A stretch of 31,311 nucleotides of DNA. It comes from a virus. This document shows, one piece after another, positions 20,104 through 27,707 of this stretch (position 1 is the first letter of the stretch; every line of letters begins with the position of its first letter). A program made the translations under genes and the position numbers. The notes under the pieces were generated by a model. That model saw nothing but the letters and a program-made list of their open reading frames with translations. It ran no database searches and had not been told where the DNA came from. The stretch lies in the IMG/VR virus record IMGVR_UViG_3300047668_000227, positions 1 to 31,311 of that record; one strand, written 5' to 3'.

Positions 20104-21276
20104 TTAGTTTAATTGAATTTTTATACCAGGTAACTCTTCGTTTATCTGGCATTTACTGCTGTGTACCCATAAAGCATTCTTTGGGCAGTTGTCTGGGTTA
20201 GGAGCTTCTCCATCCGTTAGGCATATAAACCCTGAGTATTTATTCTTAGGGTCATTGTAATGATCTACTACCGGCTGAAAGTATGTGCCACCTCTACCTT
20301 TTATCTCCCAAGACTTCTTAGGATCAAATACAGATACATCTGTTAGCTGAGTGTCAAATTGTGCAACAGTTATAGTGTTGCCAGTTTTATGCATGTGACT
20401 TAACTCGTGCATAAACTCTACTAACTCTTCACTGCTAACTGATCCTGAAGTGTCAACACCTACGAGCACGTGATTCTTATGCTTGATCTTTAGGCCCGGA
20501 TTACCAGAGTAACGTTTGTTATTCTTTCTTCTAAGCTTTTTAGTATAGACCGTAGAAGAGTTGTTAATAAACCTTTTAAGATACTGCTTCCAATTGAACT
20601 TAGGAGGCTCTAAAGTAAATAGTCTTTCTATTATCTCCGCTAATTCACCAGGGATAGTACCACATTGCTTCTTGATTTCCTCAGCAGTTTGTTTCATTTG
20701 ATGCTCATACTGTTTTTGTACTAGCTTCTTCTCTGCTTCAGGTAATTCACTGATCTCTTCCCATTCTTTATGGTCATACTGGCTATTGCCATCCATATCT
20801 CCTAGTAATTTCTGCAGTGCTTCATTATCTGAATTACCTTCTTGATCACAAGTATCATTAAGTATATCATAATATACTTTAGTACCCGCTTTCTTTGGTA
20901 AATATACACCAGGGAATGAATCTAACTTAAGACCACCTTCTGGTAACATGTGCTCAGCAATATATTGGTTGATTTCTATATCTGCCGCAATATTAAAAAG
21001 CTTTTTGTTAGGGTATCTGTCTGACAATATAATATGTCCAAAAGCTATATGTAATAACTCATGTTTTAGTAGGCCGTGTTGATGATCCTCACTAAGGCCC
21101 ATAAAGAAGTCTGGGTTAATAACTAACCTCATACCTATACCGTGTTTTCCTACACCTGCAGTAGCACAACTCATAGTAAATTGCTTTTGCAATCCTATAA
21201 GAAAGATACCGTAGAAAGGCTCTGAAAATATCAATGTCTTTGATATTCTAGAGAGTTGATCTTGATTGTTTCTCAT
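20104..21276 (-). CDS. DUF2201-like metallopeptidase-VWA protein
   Basis: The protein has 390 residues. The N-terminal region carries a zinc motif HELLHIAFGH (72-81), followed by AADIEIN (97-103), which may supply another ligand. The middle (about 140-225) is charged helical linker. The C-terminal VWA-like domain has a MIDAS motif DTSGS (275-279), a threonine in GGTYF (330-333) and LTDGE (353-357). This is the architecture of predicted metal-dependent peptidases of the DUF2201/COG3864 type, usually paired with a MoxR ATPase, as here. Whether the peptidase is active is unknown. It could be the target-recognition arm of the ATPase. It starts at an ATG 11 bp after the radical SAM gene. Confidence 0.88.
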   Translation of the reverse strand: MRNNQDQLSRISKTLIFSEPFYGIFLIGLQKQFTMSCATAGVGKHGIGMRLVINPDFFMGLSEDHQHGLLKHELLHIAFGHIILSDRYPNKKLFNIAADIEINQYIAEHMLPEGGLKLDSFPGVYLPKKAGTKVYYDILNDTCDQEGNSDNEALQKLLGDMDGNSQYDHKEWEEISELPEAEKKLVQKQYEHQMKQTAEEIKKQCGTIPGELAEIIERLFTLEPPKFNWKQYLKRFINNSSTVYTKKLRRKNNKRYSGNPGLKIKHKNHVLVGVDTSGSVSSEELVEFMHELSHMHKTGNTITVAQFDTQLTDVSVFDPKKSWEIKGRGGTYFQPVVDHYNDPKNKYSGFICLTDGEAPNPDNCPKNALWVHSSKCQINEELPGIKIQLN

Positions 21277-21287
21277 GTTTAATTAAT

Positions 21288-22148
21288 TTAAAATATATAC
21301 CTTATAGTGTTCCAAGGTATAATTTGGTTATGTAATTCTGTGAATTCTTGTATATACTCAGACTTAAGCCCAAGTTTGTATCGTACATTTTCTCCACCAT
21401 ATTGTGAAATCTTAGCTTCTTGCTTATTAGGAACCCAAAGGTCTTTCTCTGTTGCTGGGTGCGCAAGCATATTAGCTGTGTGTTTTTTAAAATTGTGTGT
21501 AAGAAATATAACTTCAGCTTGTACTCTGCTTTTATATTTTCTATCCACAATAGCATCAACACCTTCAAATAATCGTGCATAATCATTTCTCCAAGTGTCT
21601 GTGATAATAACTGGAGAGAAGTTTATGTGTACGTCATACCCTGCTTCTATAAAATCATTGATTGCTCTAATTCTATCGATGATCTTAGATGTGTTGGGTT
21701 CGTGTATATCAGCCATTTTTTGTGGCATAAGGCTGAATCTTATACGTATTTTACGTTCAGGATCAAAAGACAATAGTTTCTTATTTACAAATTTTGTTGC
21801 AAATGATCCCATTGCTATCGGATGATATTTAAAGAAATCAAATATACCTTCCCACTCATGATACTTAGCATGAAGACAAAAATCTTCATTACAACTAATA
21901 TCATATGTTGTGAATGTAGGATGAGTTTGATTAGGTTTATCTACCGGGGTAAAGAATGCGTGATTGTTTACAGCTGTTAATATATCTCCTGTGTTTGTTG
22001 CTACAGTAAGACCTGTTGGTCTATGTCTTTTCATGTAGCAGTAAGAACAGTTATATAAACAGCCATAACCAAAGCTTGGTGTTATAAAGTCTGTGGATCT
22101 ACCAGAAGGCCTTATAAGCATAGACTTTCGAGTGATCTTTTCTATCAT
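21288..22148 (-). CDS. Radical SAM protein related to spore photoproduct lyase (SplB-like)
   Basis: The protein has 286 residues. The [4Fe-4S]-binding motif is C30-x3-C34-x2-C37 in GCLYNCSYCYMKRH, the CxxxCxxC spacing of radical SAM enzymes. DISCNED places C86 where spore photoproduct lyase has its hydrogen-donor cysteine (CTSD). Further on, IRFSLMP and HEPNTSKIIDRI match the FEPGTS...RI signature I recall from SplB, followed by AGYDVHINFSPVI. It would be a cytosolic DNA-lesion or related radical enzyme; the actual substrate is unproven, since Bacteroidota do not make spores. The ATG overlaps the stop of the zinc-ribbon gene (ATGA). It is somewhat shorter than bacterial SplB (about 340). Confidence 0.82.
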   Translation of the reverse strand: MIEKITRKSMLIRPSGRSTDFITPSFGYGCLYNCSYCYMKRHRPTGLTVATNTGDILTAVNNHAFFTPVDKPNQTHPTFTTYDISCNEDFCLHAKYHEWEGIFDFFKYHPIAMGSFATKFVNKKLLSFDPERKIRIRFSLMPQKMADIHEPNTSKIIDRIRAINDFIEAGYDVHINFSPVIITDTWRNDYARLFEGVDAIVDRKYKSRVQAEVIFLTHNFKKHTANMLAHPATEKDLWVPNKQEAKISQYGGENVRYKLGLKSEYIQEFTELHNQIIPWNTIRYIF

Positions 22149-22402
22149 CTCTCGTCTCTTTCTGCTTCTGATCTATCCTCTGCTTTAGCATCAAGCATTT
22201 GATTTTTGTATTCATAATCTTCAATAGAACTTTCAAAGAACTCTTCACATTTTTCACATACAAATCCCTCTTCAGGCTCTGCGTGCTCTTTACATTCACT
22301 GCAAAGTCCATTTTTTATTTCTGAGTTACAACAAAAACTGCCTCCCTCATCTTGATTATCTGTGTAATCCGCTCCACAGCATGAGCTTACTAACTCTGCC
22401 AT
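22145..22402 (-). CDS. Small cysteine-rich zinc-ribbon-like protein
   Basis: The 85-residue protein has four cysteine groups: SCCGADY (7-13), FCCNS (23-27), GLCSECKEH (32-40) and VCEKCEEF (48-55). This suggests two zinc-ribbon or knuckle folds. It ends in a charged helix rich in D, E and R. Related small proteins with CCGA and CSECKE motifs are widespread in phages of Bacteroidota, without known function. It overlaps the upstream 62-aa gene by 13 bp and the radical SAM gene by ATGA. Confidence 0.75.
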   Translation of the reverse strand: MAELVSSCCGADYTDNQDEGGSFCCNSEIKNGLCSECKEHAEPEEGFVCEKCEEFFESSIEDYEYKNQMLDAKAEDRSEAERDER

Positions 22403-22578
22403 TCGTTTCCTAATTCTTCAATATTAGCCACAATAAGTTGAAATTGTTTTTCTGCCCAGAGTTCTGCAAAGCGTATTAATTGTTCTTCAGTATATTCTTG
22501 TTTTCCTCCAGGATTAAACACTGAGTCATCCTCATGCATTTCATCTGAGTGTAGAAATTCTTTTGCTGTTTTTGCCAT
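22390..22578 (-). CDS. Small acidic hypothetical protein, first gene after terminator
   Basis: The 62-residue protein is acidic, with a disordered-looking N-terminal half (SDEMHEDDSVFNPGG) and an amphipathic helix in the second half (EEQLIRFAELWAEKQFQLIV). No family was recognised. It is the first gene downstream of the terminator at 22602-22630 and overlaps the zinc-ribbon gene, so it heads the six-gene block. The leader is very A/T-rich (TTAATTAATTAAAATTAAAATT). Confidence 0.65.
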   Translation of the reverse strand: MAKTAKEFLHSDEMHEDDSVFNPGGKQEYTEEQLIRFAELWAEKQFQLIVANIEELGNEWQS

Positions 22579-22601
22579 AATTTTAATTTTAATTAATTAA
22601 T

Positions 22602-22630
22602 AAAAAAAGGGCCCTTCCCTAAGAGCCCTT
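22602..22630 (-). terminator. Intrinsic terminator after the PDDEXK nuclease gene
   Basis: On the minus strand AAGGGC and GCCCTT pair (6 bp, 12-nt loop) and are followed directly by further T residues, making a run of seven. It is 40 bp past the stop of the nuclease gene and before the start of the 62-aa gene. The rest of the 92-bp gap (22579-22670) shows no clear -7 element, so how transcription restarts is not evident. Confidence 0.85.
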
Positions 22631-22670
22631 AATTTGGATACTATAGCGCACAATTTTACGTATCCCCGCT

Positions 22671-23108
22671 TTATAACTGTGTTATTAGTTCTAACACTTC
22701 TTTACATTGTTCTTTGTTCCGTGGCATAAATAAGACATAAGCCAGGTTATTTTCTTTAAGATGCTTTTTAAATAGCTTCCATCTTAAAGGAAAAGATTCA
22801 TTTGCATAGCCTTTAGTTTCAATAATCCACTTGCCATTAGGGTCTACAAAATCCGGTGTATAAGTTATAGATCTAACTTTACTACCTTTGTTATACAACT
22901 TCTTTGGCGTACCTTCATAACATGCTTGTGGATATACTAAAGCGTCAAATACAGTAAAAGAATGTTTTTCATAATCGACATCTATGTTAGCTTCTTCTAG
23001 AAGTTTATACATTCCTTTTTCTAATAGAGATTGAAATTCTATCCCATTGTATGACGCTTTCTTTGATTTAATCATTGATCGTCCTTTTGATCTTCTTTTC
23101 CAGGCCAT
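22671..23108 (-). CDS. PDDEXK-fold phage endonuclease (endonuclease I / DUF1064-like)
   Basis: The protein has 145 residues. A basic N-terminus (WKRRSKGRSMIKSKK) precedes GIEFQSLLEKGMYKLLEE, where an acidic residue sits in the first helix. The catalytic core is YTPDFVD, then WIIETKGY: the PD...ExK signature. This resembles T7 endonuclease I-like and DUF1064 phage nucleases that cut branched DNA, and a Holliday-junction-resolving role is likely but inferred. Its ATG shares a base with the phosphoesterase stop (TAATG at 23106-23110). It is the last gene before a terminator. Confidence 0.82.
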   Translation of the reverse strand: MAWKRRSKGRSMIKSKKASYNGIEFQSLLEKGMYKLLEEANIDVDYEKHSFTVFDALVYPQACYEGTPKKLYNKGSKVRSITYTPDFVDPNGKWIIETKGYANESFPLRWKLFKKHLKENNLAYVLFMPRNKEQCKEVLELITQL

Positions 23109-24268
23109 TAGTCTAGTACATTTACTTGAAACATTCCTTCGTACCCGCGCGCAATGTGATAAATATGCATTTGTCCAACACGTCTAGTGCCAACATAGGC
23201 TCTACCTTTGTGCCATTCATCATTACCACATATACTTGGAATATGTCTAACTTTAGTTCCCATGATTTCATCTACTAACTCTTTATGTATGTGTCCTACA
23301 AGAGCTTCTCTAAAGATGCACTCGCTCCACATAATAGGTTGTTCAGTAGCCATAAGTAAAGGAATATTATTTCTCTTTACTTTATCTCCATGAAAATTTA
23401 AAAACATATTTGCTCCATACTGGTAGTACTTTCTCTCATCAAGTGAATTGTCTACTGTAATGTTAGGATTATTAGCGTATCTAGAGTCTAACAATTCTCC
23501 AATATAAAACATACGCTCAAAATCATGATTACCTTGTACAATAACAACATCTACTGGAATTTTCTTTGATAACCATGTGATAGCTGTATCCATTAGTTGC
23601 CAATAGCCTCTAAAAGATTGTCTCCATCCCATATAATCATCTTGAGGAGTTCCTGCAGTAGTTGCTTTACTCAAACCTTCAGAATTCATACCGTCATTAC
23701 CTATAGGCATTAATAATCTTTCTATGTTAGATCCTTTTGCTTTCTCCCATAGTTCCATTACCACTTGCATATAGTGTTCTTCTATTGCTTCCGGGCCTTC
23801 ACCCGTAATCTTTCCATAATGTATGTCCGGTAAGGATAATACACCCAATGAAGGACTTGTTTTAGGTTTGTAAGAATATTTACTAACTTGTGGTGACTTC
23901 TTTTTAACTTCTTCTAAAAATGCGTTCTTTTCAGATTCTAACTCATGCCATCCTGTTAAAGGAACAACAGAGTATCTATGATCACCTTTGCTAGTTTGCC
24001 AAAATTTTACAGACTTAACGTCTTCTAATTTTAGACCGATCTCTGATAAGTGCATGTTAAAGCCTTTATCATTAATCTCGTTTATATTCTCATTTGTAAA
24101 TTCTTGCGTGTTTTCTTTGTACTTTTTGTACTCACTAGCCGCTACTTCTTTTTTACATTCAGTAGCTAAATTTAAATCAATGCCTAACTTATCAGCTACC
24201 CATTGGTTTCCTTTCTTTAAATAACCTGTCTTAGATCTCAGAAATTCAATTACATCTTGTCTTTTCAT
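23108..24268 (-). CDS. Calcineurin-like metallophosphoesterase
   Basis: The protein has 386 residues. All main metallophosphoesterase motifs are visible: D148-x-H150 in LPDIHYG, GND (190-192), GNHD (246-249), HGD (293-295) and GHIH (325-328). These bind two metals. The first 130 residues are helical and may form a DNA-binding or HTH-like region (KKGNQWVADKLGIDLNLA). The family includes SbcD/Mre11 nucleases and phage phosphoesterases; the neighbours (primase upstream, nuclease downstream) suggest a nuclease or DNA-end role. It overlaps the primase gene by 23 bp and is coupled to the nuclease by TAATG. Confidence 0.9.
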   Translation of the reverse strand: MKRQDVIEFLRSKTGYLKKGNQWVADKLGIDLNLATECKKEVAASEYKKYKENTQEFTNENINEINDKGFNMHLSEIGLKLEDVKSVKFWQTSKGDHRYSVVPLTGWHELESEKNAFLEEVKKKSPQVSKYSYKPKTSPSLGVLSLPDIHYGKITGEGPEAIEEHYMQVVMELWEKAKGSNIERLLMPIGNDGMNSEGLSKATTAGTPQDDYMGWRQSFRGYWQLMDTAITWLSKKIPVDVVIVQGNHDFERMFYIGELLDSRYANNPNITVDNSLDERKYYQYGANMFLNFHGDKVKRNNIPLLMATEQPIMWSECIFREALVGHIHKELVDEIMGTKVRHIPSICGNDEWHKGRAYVGTRRVGQMHIYHIARGYEGMFQVNVLD

Positions 24269-25250
24269 GTATTATATGTTTTAAAATGTTAAGTGAACCA
24301 ACATTTTTTACCAAATCAGAAGGATCTTTTGATTTATATTTGTTTGGAATACATATATTACGTAGATTAAACTTTTCACAGATTTTCCTGGCCATAGTTT
24401 GTCCAGGGTTGTTCTCATTATCATAATCATTGTCATAGAGAACAACTAATTCTTCAAATCTATCATGTAGGTCTTTCATTAATTTTTCGTCAGGATTTTG
24501 CATTTCGCTTTGAAAAGCGATTGCGCTATAACCTGCAGCGTAGAGACACATAACATCTTTTAAAGAAGAGGTAAGAAACAACTGTTTACCTGTAGCAGGT
24601 AGTTGTTTTAGGCCTTGTATATCAGTAGAGGTAGTGTTACTGCTCCATTTATAATCTATTTCTAATGGTGCATAGATTTTGAAGCGTTTGCCTAGTTTAA
24701 AGGCGTATGTAACTGATTTGCAACTGAATCTGTTTTGGTTCACCCAGTAATGGCTTATTGGTTCGACGCCAAATCTAACCAATATTTTCTTACTGATAAA
24801 GTATTTTGTCCAAAAGTTTTTATCATCTTCCGAAAAAGGCCGCCTTTTCTTCTTTATAATTGTTAATGTTTCTACTATCCTAGGTTGTTTCTGCCTTAAA
24901 CCCATCATCCCCATAGTGAATAAAGTTTCTTCTTTACGAGAATTTAAATTTAAATTGAAATCGCAATCTATAATTTTTAAAGCTGATATAAAATCACATG
25001 TATATTTATACATTACATATCTGAAACAGCTGAACGAATGTTCTGAACACCCAAAATCTTTATACAATAAATTACCTTTCCAAGAAACGATAGATGCAGT
25101 TGGTTTTCTATCCTGTCTTAACTCACTACAGAAAGGTTTTCCTAATTGTTTAAAGCTTGGACAATAATACACAAAAATGTCATACTCAGAGATTTCTCTA
25201 AGTATGACATCGGTGTGTAAATAATCATCACTGCTTCTAGCTGTTATCAC
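24246..25250 (-). CDS. TOPRIM primase (DnaG-like) with GTG start
   Basis: The 334-residue protein would make RNA primers for replication. The N-terminus has a zinc-finger-like set C30, C41, C68, H71 and C75, around FCSELRQDRKPTAS, typical of a CHC2-type primase domain. The TOPRIM part is LFLTSSLKDVMCLY (224-237), LYDNDYD (271-277) and KDPSDLV (308-314). The expected glutamate of the first TOPRIM motif is a serine here (TSSLKDV). The start is GTG at 25248-25250, only 2 bp after the previous stop; the first ATG would be residue 80, inside the zinc domain, so GTG is preferred. It lies next to the putative ssDNA-binding protein gene. Confidence 0.85.
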   Translation of the reverse strand: MITARSSDDYLHTDVILREISEYDIFVYYCPSFKQLGKPFCSELRQDRKPTASIVSWKGNLLYKDFGCSEHSFSCFRYVMYKYTCDFISALKIIDCDFNLNLNSRKEETLFTMGMMGLRQKQPRIVETLTIIKKKRRPFSEDDKNFWTKYFISKKILVRFGVEPISHYWVNQNRFSCKSVTYAFKLGKRFKIYAPLEIDYKWSSNTTSTDIQGLKQLPATGKQLFLTSSLKDVMCLYAAGYSAIAFQSEMQNPDEKLMKDLHDRFEELVVLYDNDYDNENNPGQTMARKICEKFNLRNICIPNKYKSKDPSDLVKNVGSLNILKHIIHEKTRCN

Positions 25251-25252
25251 TC

Positions 25253-26050
25253 TTAATTAGCAAATGGATCAGCTTCTTCTACAAGTTGTCTACCATTCAT
25301 TGGCTTTTCTGGCATAGTCCAGTCATCATCCTCATTCAAGGCATCTGGAGTTACTAAATCTGCAGTTGGTACGTGCTCTCCCCATTTAAGATCTGCATTA
25401 AAGTCTGCGTTAAATGTACCATAATCATCTTTTAACATTTTAACAAACATATCATCTCTTTGTGGCTTGATTCTACCAAATTGCTTATTGTAAATAGTTT
25501 GATATTTATCATCTTTAACTCCTACTAGTAATCTAACTTGATTATCTTTTAATACAGAAACAAGAGATTTAACTTCTTTTACATCACCATTAGCTATGTT
25601 TTTCATAGTCTCATAAGTTACCTCATCCCCTGCCGCTACATTAGCCCAAGCTTTAGTAAAGAAAATTAAAGTTTCCTCTCCTATATATGCTGGTCTTTCA
25701 CCTTCTTTTTTCCACCATTCGTATGTTGGTGCATCATCAGACCATGTAGTTTGACCAAATGCATTAATCCATTGCTTTTTACCTGCTTTTGAAACTCTGT
25801 GTTCTCCAGATAATAAAATCTCTACTCTAGTTGATAAGTCTTCATTCTTAACCCATAGTACAACTTTATTGTAATCTACGTTGTTAAATGATACTTGATA
25901 GTTAGGTTCAGATTTAACTTTAATGTCTAAATCGTGTAATTCCGCCATTGTTGGATTTACTGCGATAACATTAAAATTAGAAATACCTGAGTATACCTTC
26001 ATTCCTTGTCCTTGTACTGCTTCAGTACTTGCGTTGCTTTTAATTGCCAT
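25253..26050 (-). CDS. Probable phage single-stranded DNA-binding protein
   Basis: The protein has 265 residues. Residues 1-210 alternate beta-like and charged stretches (GISNFNVIAVNP, YQVSFNNVDY, VVLWVKNEDL, RVEILLSGEHRV) as expected for an OB-like fold. The last 50 residues are acidic and poorly ordered, ending LVEEADPFAN, which resembles the acidic aromatic tail of SSB proteins that recruits partners. It lies between a primase and a Sak4-type recombinase gene, a frequent place for phage SSB. No zinc motif or nuclease motif is seen. The call is by inference; I cannot show homology. Confidence 0.55.
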   Translation of the reverse strand: MAIKSNASTEAVQGQGMKVYSGISNFNVIAVNPTMAELHDLDIKVKSEPNYQVSFNNVDYNKVVLWVKNEDLSTRVEILLSGEHRVSKAGKKQWINAFGQTTWSDDAPTYEWWKKEGERPAYIGEETLIFFTKAWANVAAGDEVTYETMKNIANGDVKEVKSLVSVLKDNQVRLLVGVKDDKYQTIYNKQFGRIKPQRDDMFVKMLKDDYGTFNADFNADLKWGEHVPTADLVTPDALNEDDDWTMPEKPMNGRQLVEEADPFAN

Positions 26051-26076
26051 ATCTATTTATTTATTTATTAATTGGT

Positions 26077-26874
26077 TTATATTGTAAATGAATCGAATTC
26101 ATTCTCTTCCACTTCTACTTCTACTTCTACTTCTTCTGTACCAGCTTCCATCTCTTGTTCTTCTACTAATTCTAAAGTGTTGTCAAAGCTTGGTATTTCA
26201 AGTTCATCATCTGTTCTATTTACCTTGCAAGGGCTTTCAGAATCTGTAGGACTCAGCATATCAGCAATAACTTCATTAGTTTGCTTAATAGAGTTAAGAG
26301 CATTTTGAGTGTCTTGTGTAGCTTCTGTTATAGCAGTTTCTAAAGTTACTTCCCCACCTTTATGGTCTATACCTTCTTCAACTCTAGTATGTTCATCCCA
26401 GTTAGCTTTAACCTCGTCGTTAGCCTCTTCTATAACTTGTTCTAAAGTTACTTGATTAGGATCTACTTCATCTGTTACATCTTCCATACTAGATGGAAAT
26501 TGTGTAGACTCTTCTCTTTTACTAAACTGAGGCTCTGATGTATCTACCTTATGTTTATCCTCTATTGCGTCTGATATTAAATCACTTGGAGTAACTATTA
26601 CTGGATCAGTACCAGTATCGTCTACAAATGTAAAAGAAAGTTTTTTAACGTGGGCAGGTCTTTTGCCTTTTAATTTAGAATGTTTAAAAACTTCATCTAA
26701 TTCCCATTTTTTTACATTGTACTTTTCGCACATTCCCTTTTTTCCTATTCCATTTGCTAAATCTTTTAGCAACTGAGATACAGAGATGGTCTCTGGAGTT
26801 ACAATAGCGCTTTCTACGCTAACGTTTGGTCTTGCTTTAATCATTTTTTTTGTCTTTAAATTAATTTTATACAT
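26077..26874 (-). CDS. Acidic hypothetical protein with N-terminal HTH-like segment
   Basis: The protein has 265 residues. The first 80 are basic, with a helix-turn-helix-like stretch (ISVSQLLKDLANGIGKKGM, then KYNVKKWELDEVFKH). From about residue 100 to the end it is acidic and low complexity, with threonine/glutamate-rich helices, finishing with EVEVEVEVEENEFDSF. The end is encoded by a hexamer repeat. Only 1 bp separates it from the Sak4-type gene (TAACATG). It could be a DNA-binding regulator or recombination accessory protein with an acidic DNA-mimic-like tail; function unknown. A second in-frame ATG at residue 11 is possible. Confidence 0.7.
   Translation of the reverse strand: MYKINLKTKKMIKARPNVSVESAIVTPETISVSQLLKDLANGIGKKGMCEKYNVKKWELDEVFKHSKLKGKRPAHVKKLSFTFVDDTGTDPVIVTPSDLISDAIEDKHKVDTSEPQFSKREESTQFPSSMEDVTDEVDPNQVTLEQVIEEANDEVKANWDEHTRVEEGIDHKGGEVTLETAITEATQDTQNALNSIKQTNEVIADMLSPTDSESPCKVNRTDDELEIPSFDNTLELVEEQEMEAGTEEVEVEVEVEENEFDSFTI
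26111..26134 (+). repeat. Hexanucleotide tandem repeat (ACTTCT)x4
   Basis: Four perfect copies of ACTTCT, encoding the alternating Glu-Val run at the C-terminus of the acidic 265-aa protein on the minus strand. Copy number changes would stay in frame. Confidence 0.9.
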
Positions 26875-26875
26875 G

Positions 26876-27574
26876 TTAATCGATAAATATCTCTGACCAT
26901 TCTAAAGGCATGGTCTTACCTTTTAAGTGCTCACATCTACTACCAGCTACAATATCATCTAAAGAATCAAAACTAACCATAGTTCTATCATCTTCTCTGT
27001 ATATGTAACCAACTGCATCTGAGTTTGCACAGGTTATCTGCTTAATCTTACCGGTAAGGTCAATATCTTTTACTGCAACCTCTTTACCTTTCTTTTCAAG
27101 CATCTTATCCTTTAAGTGTCCAACTAATATGACATGGTCTGCTAGTTTGTTCAAGTTATCTATCCATTTTTTATAGGCCATTCTTAAATATAAGTAGCCT
27201 GCGCCATTAGGCAGTGATAGAATTGACATACCAGGGTTCTTTTCGTCAAAGTTTTTACCCATAGGAGTTTTCATATAAATTTTCTTACCTTCCGCTTCAC
27301 ACCACTCTTCTAATTTTGAAATAGTGTCAATAGCAATATATTTATAAGGTCTTCCTTTCTTCATAATAGCTTTACCCACTTCTGCAAGCTCAGCTAAATT
27401 ATTTACTTTTACTTTTAATGCGTCTATCATATCTGATCCATTTTCTAGATCAATTATTAAGCAGTCATCAAGTTGTGCTAATATTGAAGTCTTACCTATT
27501 TTAGGCGCTCCATATATTATCATGTTTTTTGGTGATTTACGGCTCGCCTTAACCTTTTCGTTTGGTAGTTCCAT
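26876..27574 (-). CDS. Sak4-type RecA-like ATPase (single-strand annealing / recombination)
   Basis: The protein has 232 residues. Walker A is GAPKIGKTS (22-30) and Walker B is YIAIDT (79-84), with a conserved run after it (ISKLEEWCEAEG). The motif set and length match AAA_24/Sak4 phage recombinases, small RecA-core proteins that act with an SSB in annealing. The neighbouring probable SSB gene fits this. LVGHLKD (145-151) is probably the motif 3 segment. It overlaps the small membrane-protein gene upstream by 26 bp. Confidence 0.8.
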   Translation of the reverse strand: MELPNEKVKASRKSPKNMIIYGAPKIGKTSILAQLDDCLIIDLENGSDMIDALKVKVNNLAELAEVGKAIMKKGRPYKYIAIDTISKLEEWCEAEGKKIYMKTPMGKNFDEKNPGMSILSLPNGAGYLYLRMAYKKWIDNLNKLADHVILVGHLKDKMLEKKGKEVAVKDIDLTGKIKQITCANSDAVGYIYREDDRTMVSFDSLDDIVAGSRCEHLKGKTMPLEWSEIFID

Positions 27575-27707
27575 GGTTATTTATTTTATTCATTTTATTT
27601 AATAATTCTAAGTTTCTTTGATTACTTATAATTCCTTTCTTAATGTTAAGTATAATTAATACAGTAGATATAAGTAATAGTAAAGGTATTACGACATTTG
27701 TTATCAT
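27549..27707 (-). CDS. Small single-pass membrane protein (52 aa)
   Basis: The start at 27705-27707 is ATG with leader AAAAACATAAAT; a longer reading from a TTG at 27752 is less likely. Residues 3-21 form a hydrophobic segment (TNVVIPLLLLISTVLIIL), followed by a basic helical tail with KKG and KRKG. Holin-like or membrane-anchor roles are possible, but it lies inside the replication operon, so a membrane-attachment or host-interaction function is equally likely. The 3' end overlaps the Sak4-type gene by 26 bp. Confidence 0.6.
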   Translation of the reverse strand: MITNVVIPLLLLISTVLIILNIKKGIISNQRNLELLNKMNKINNHGTTKRKG

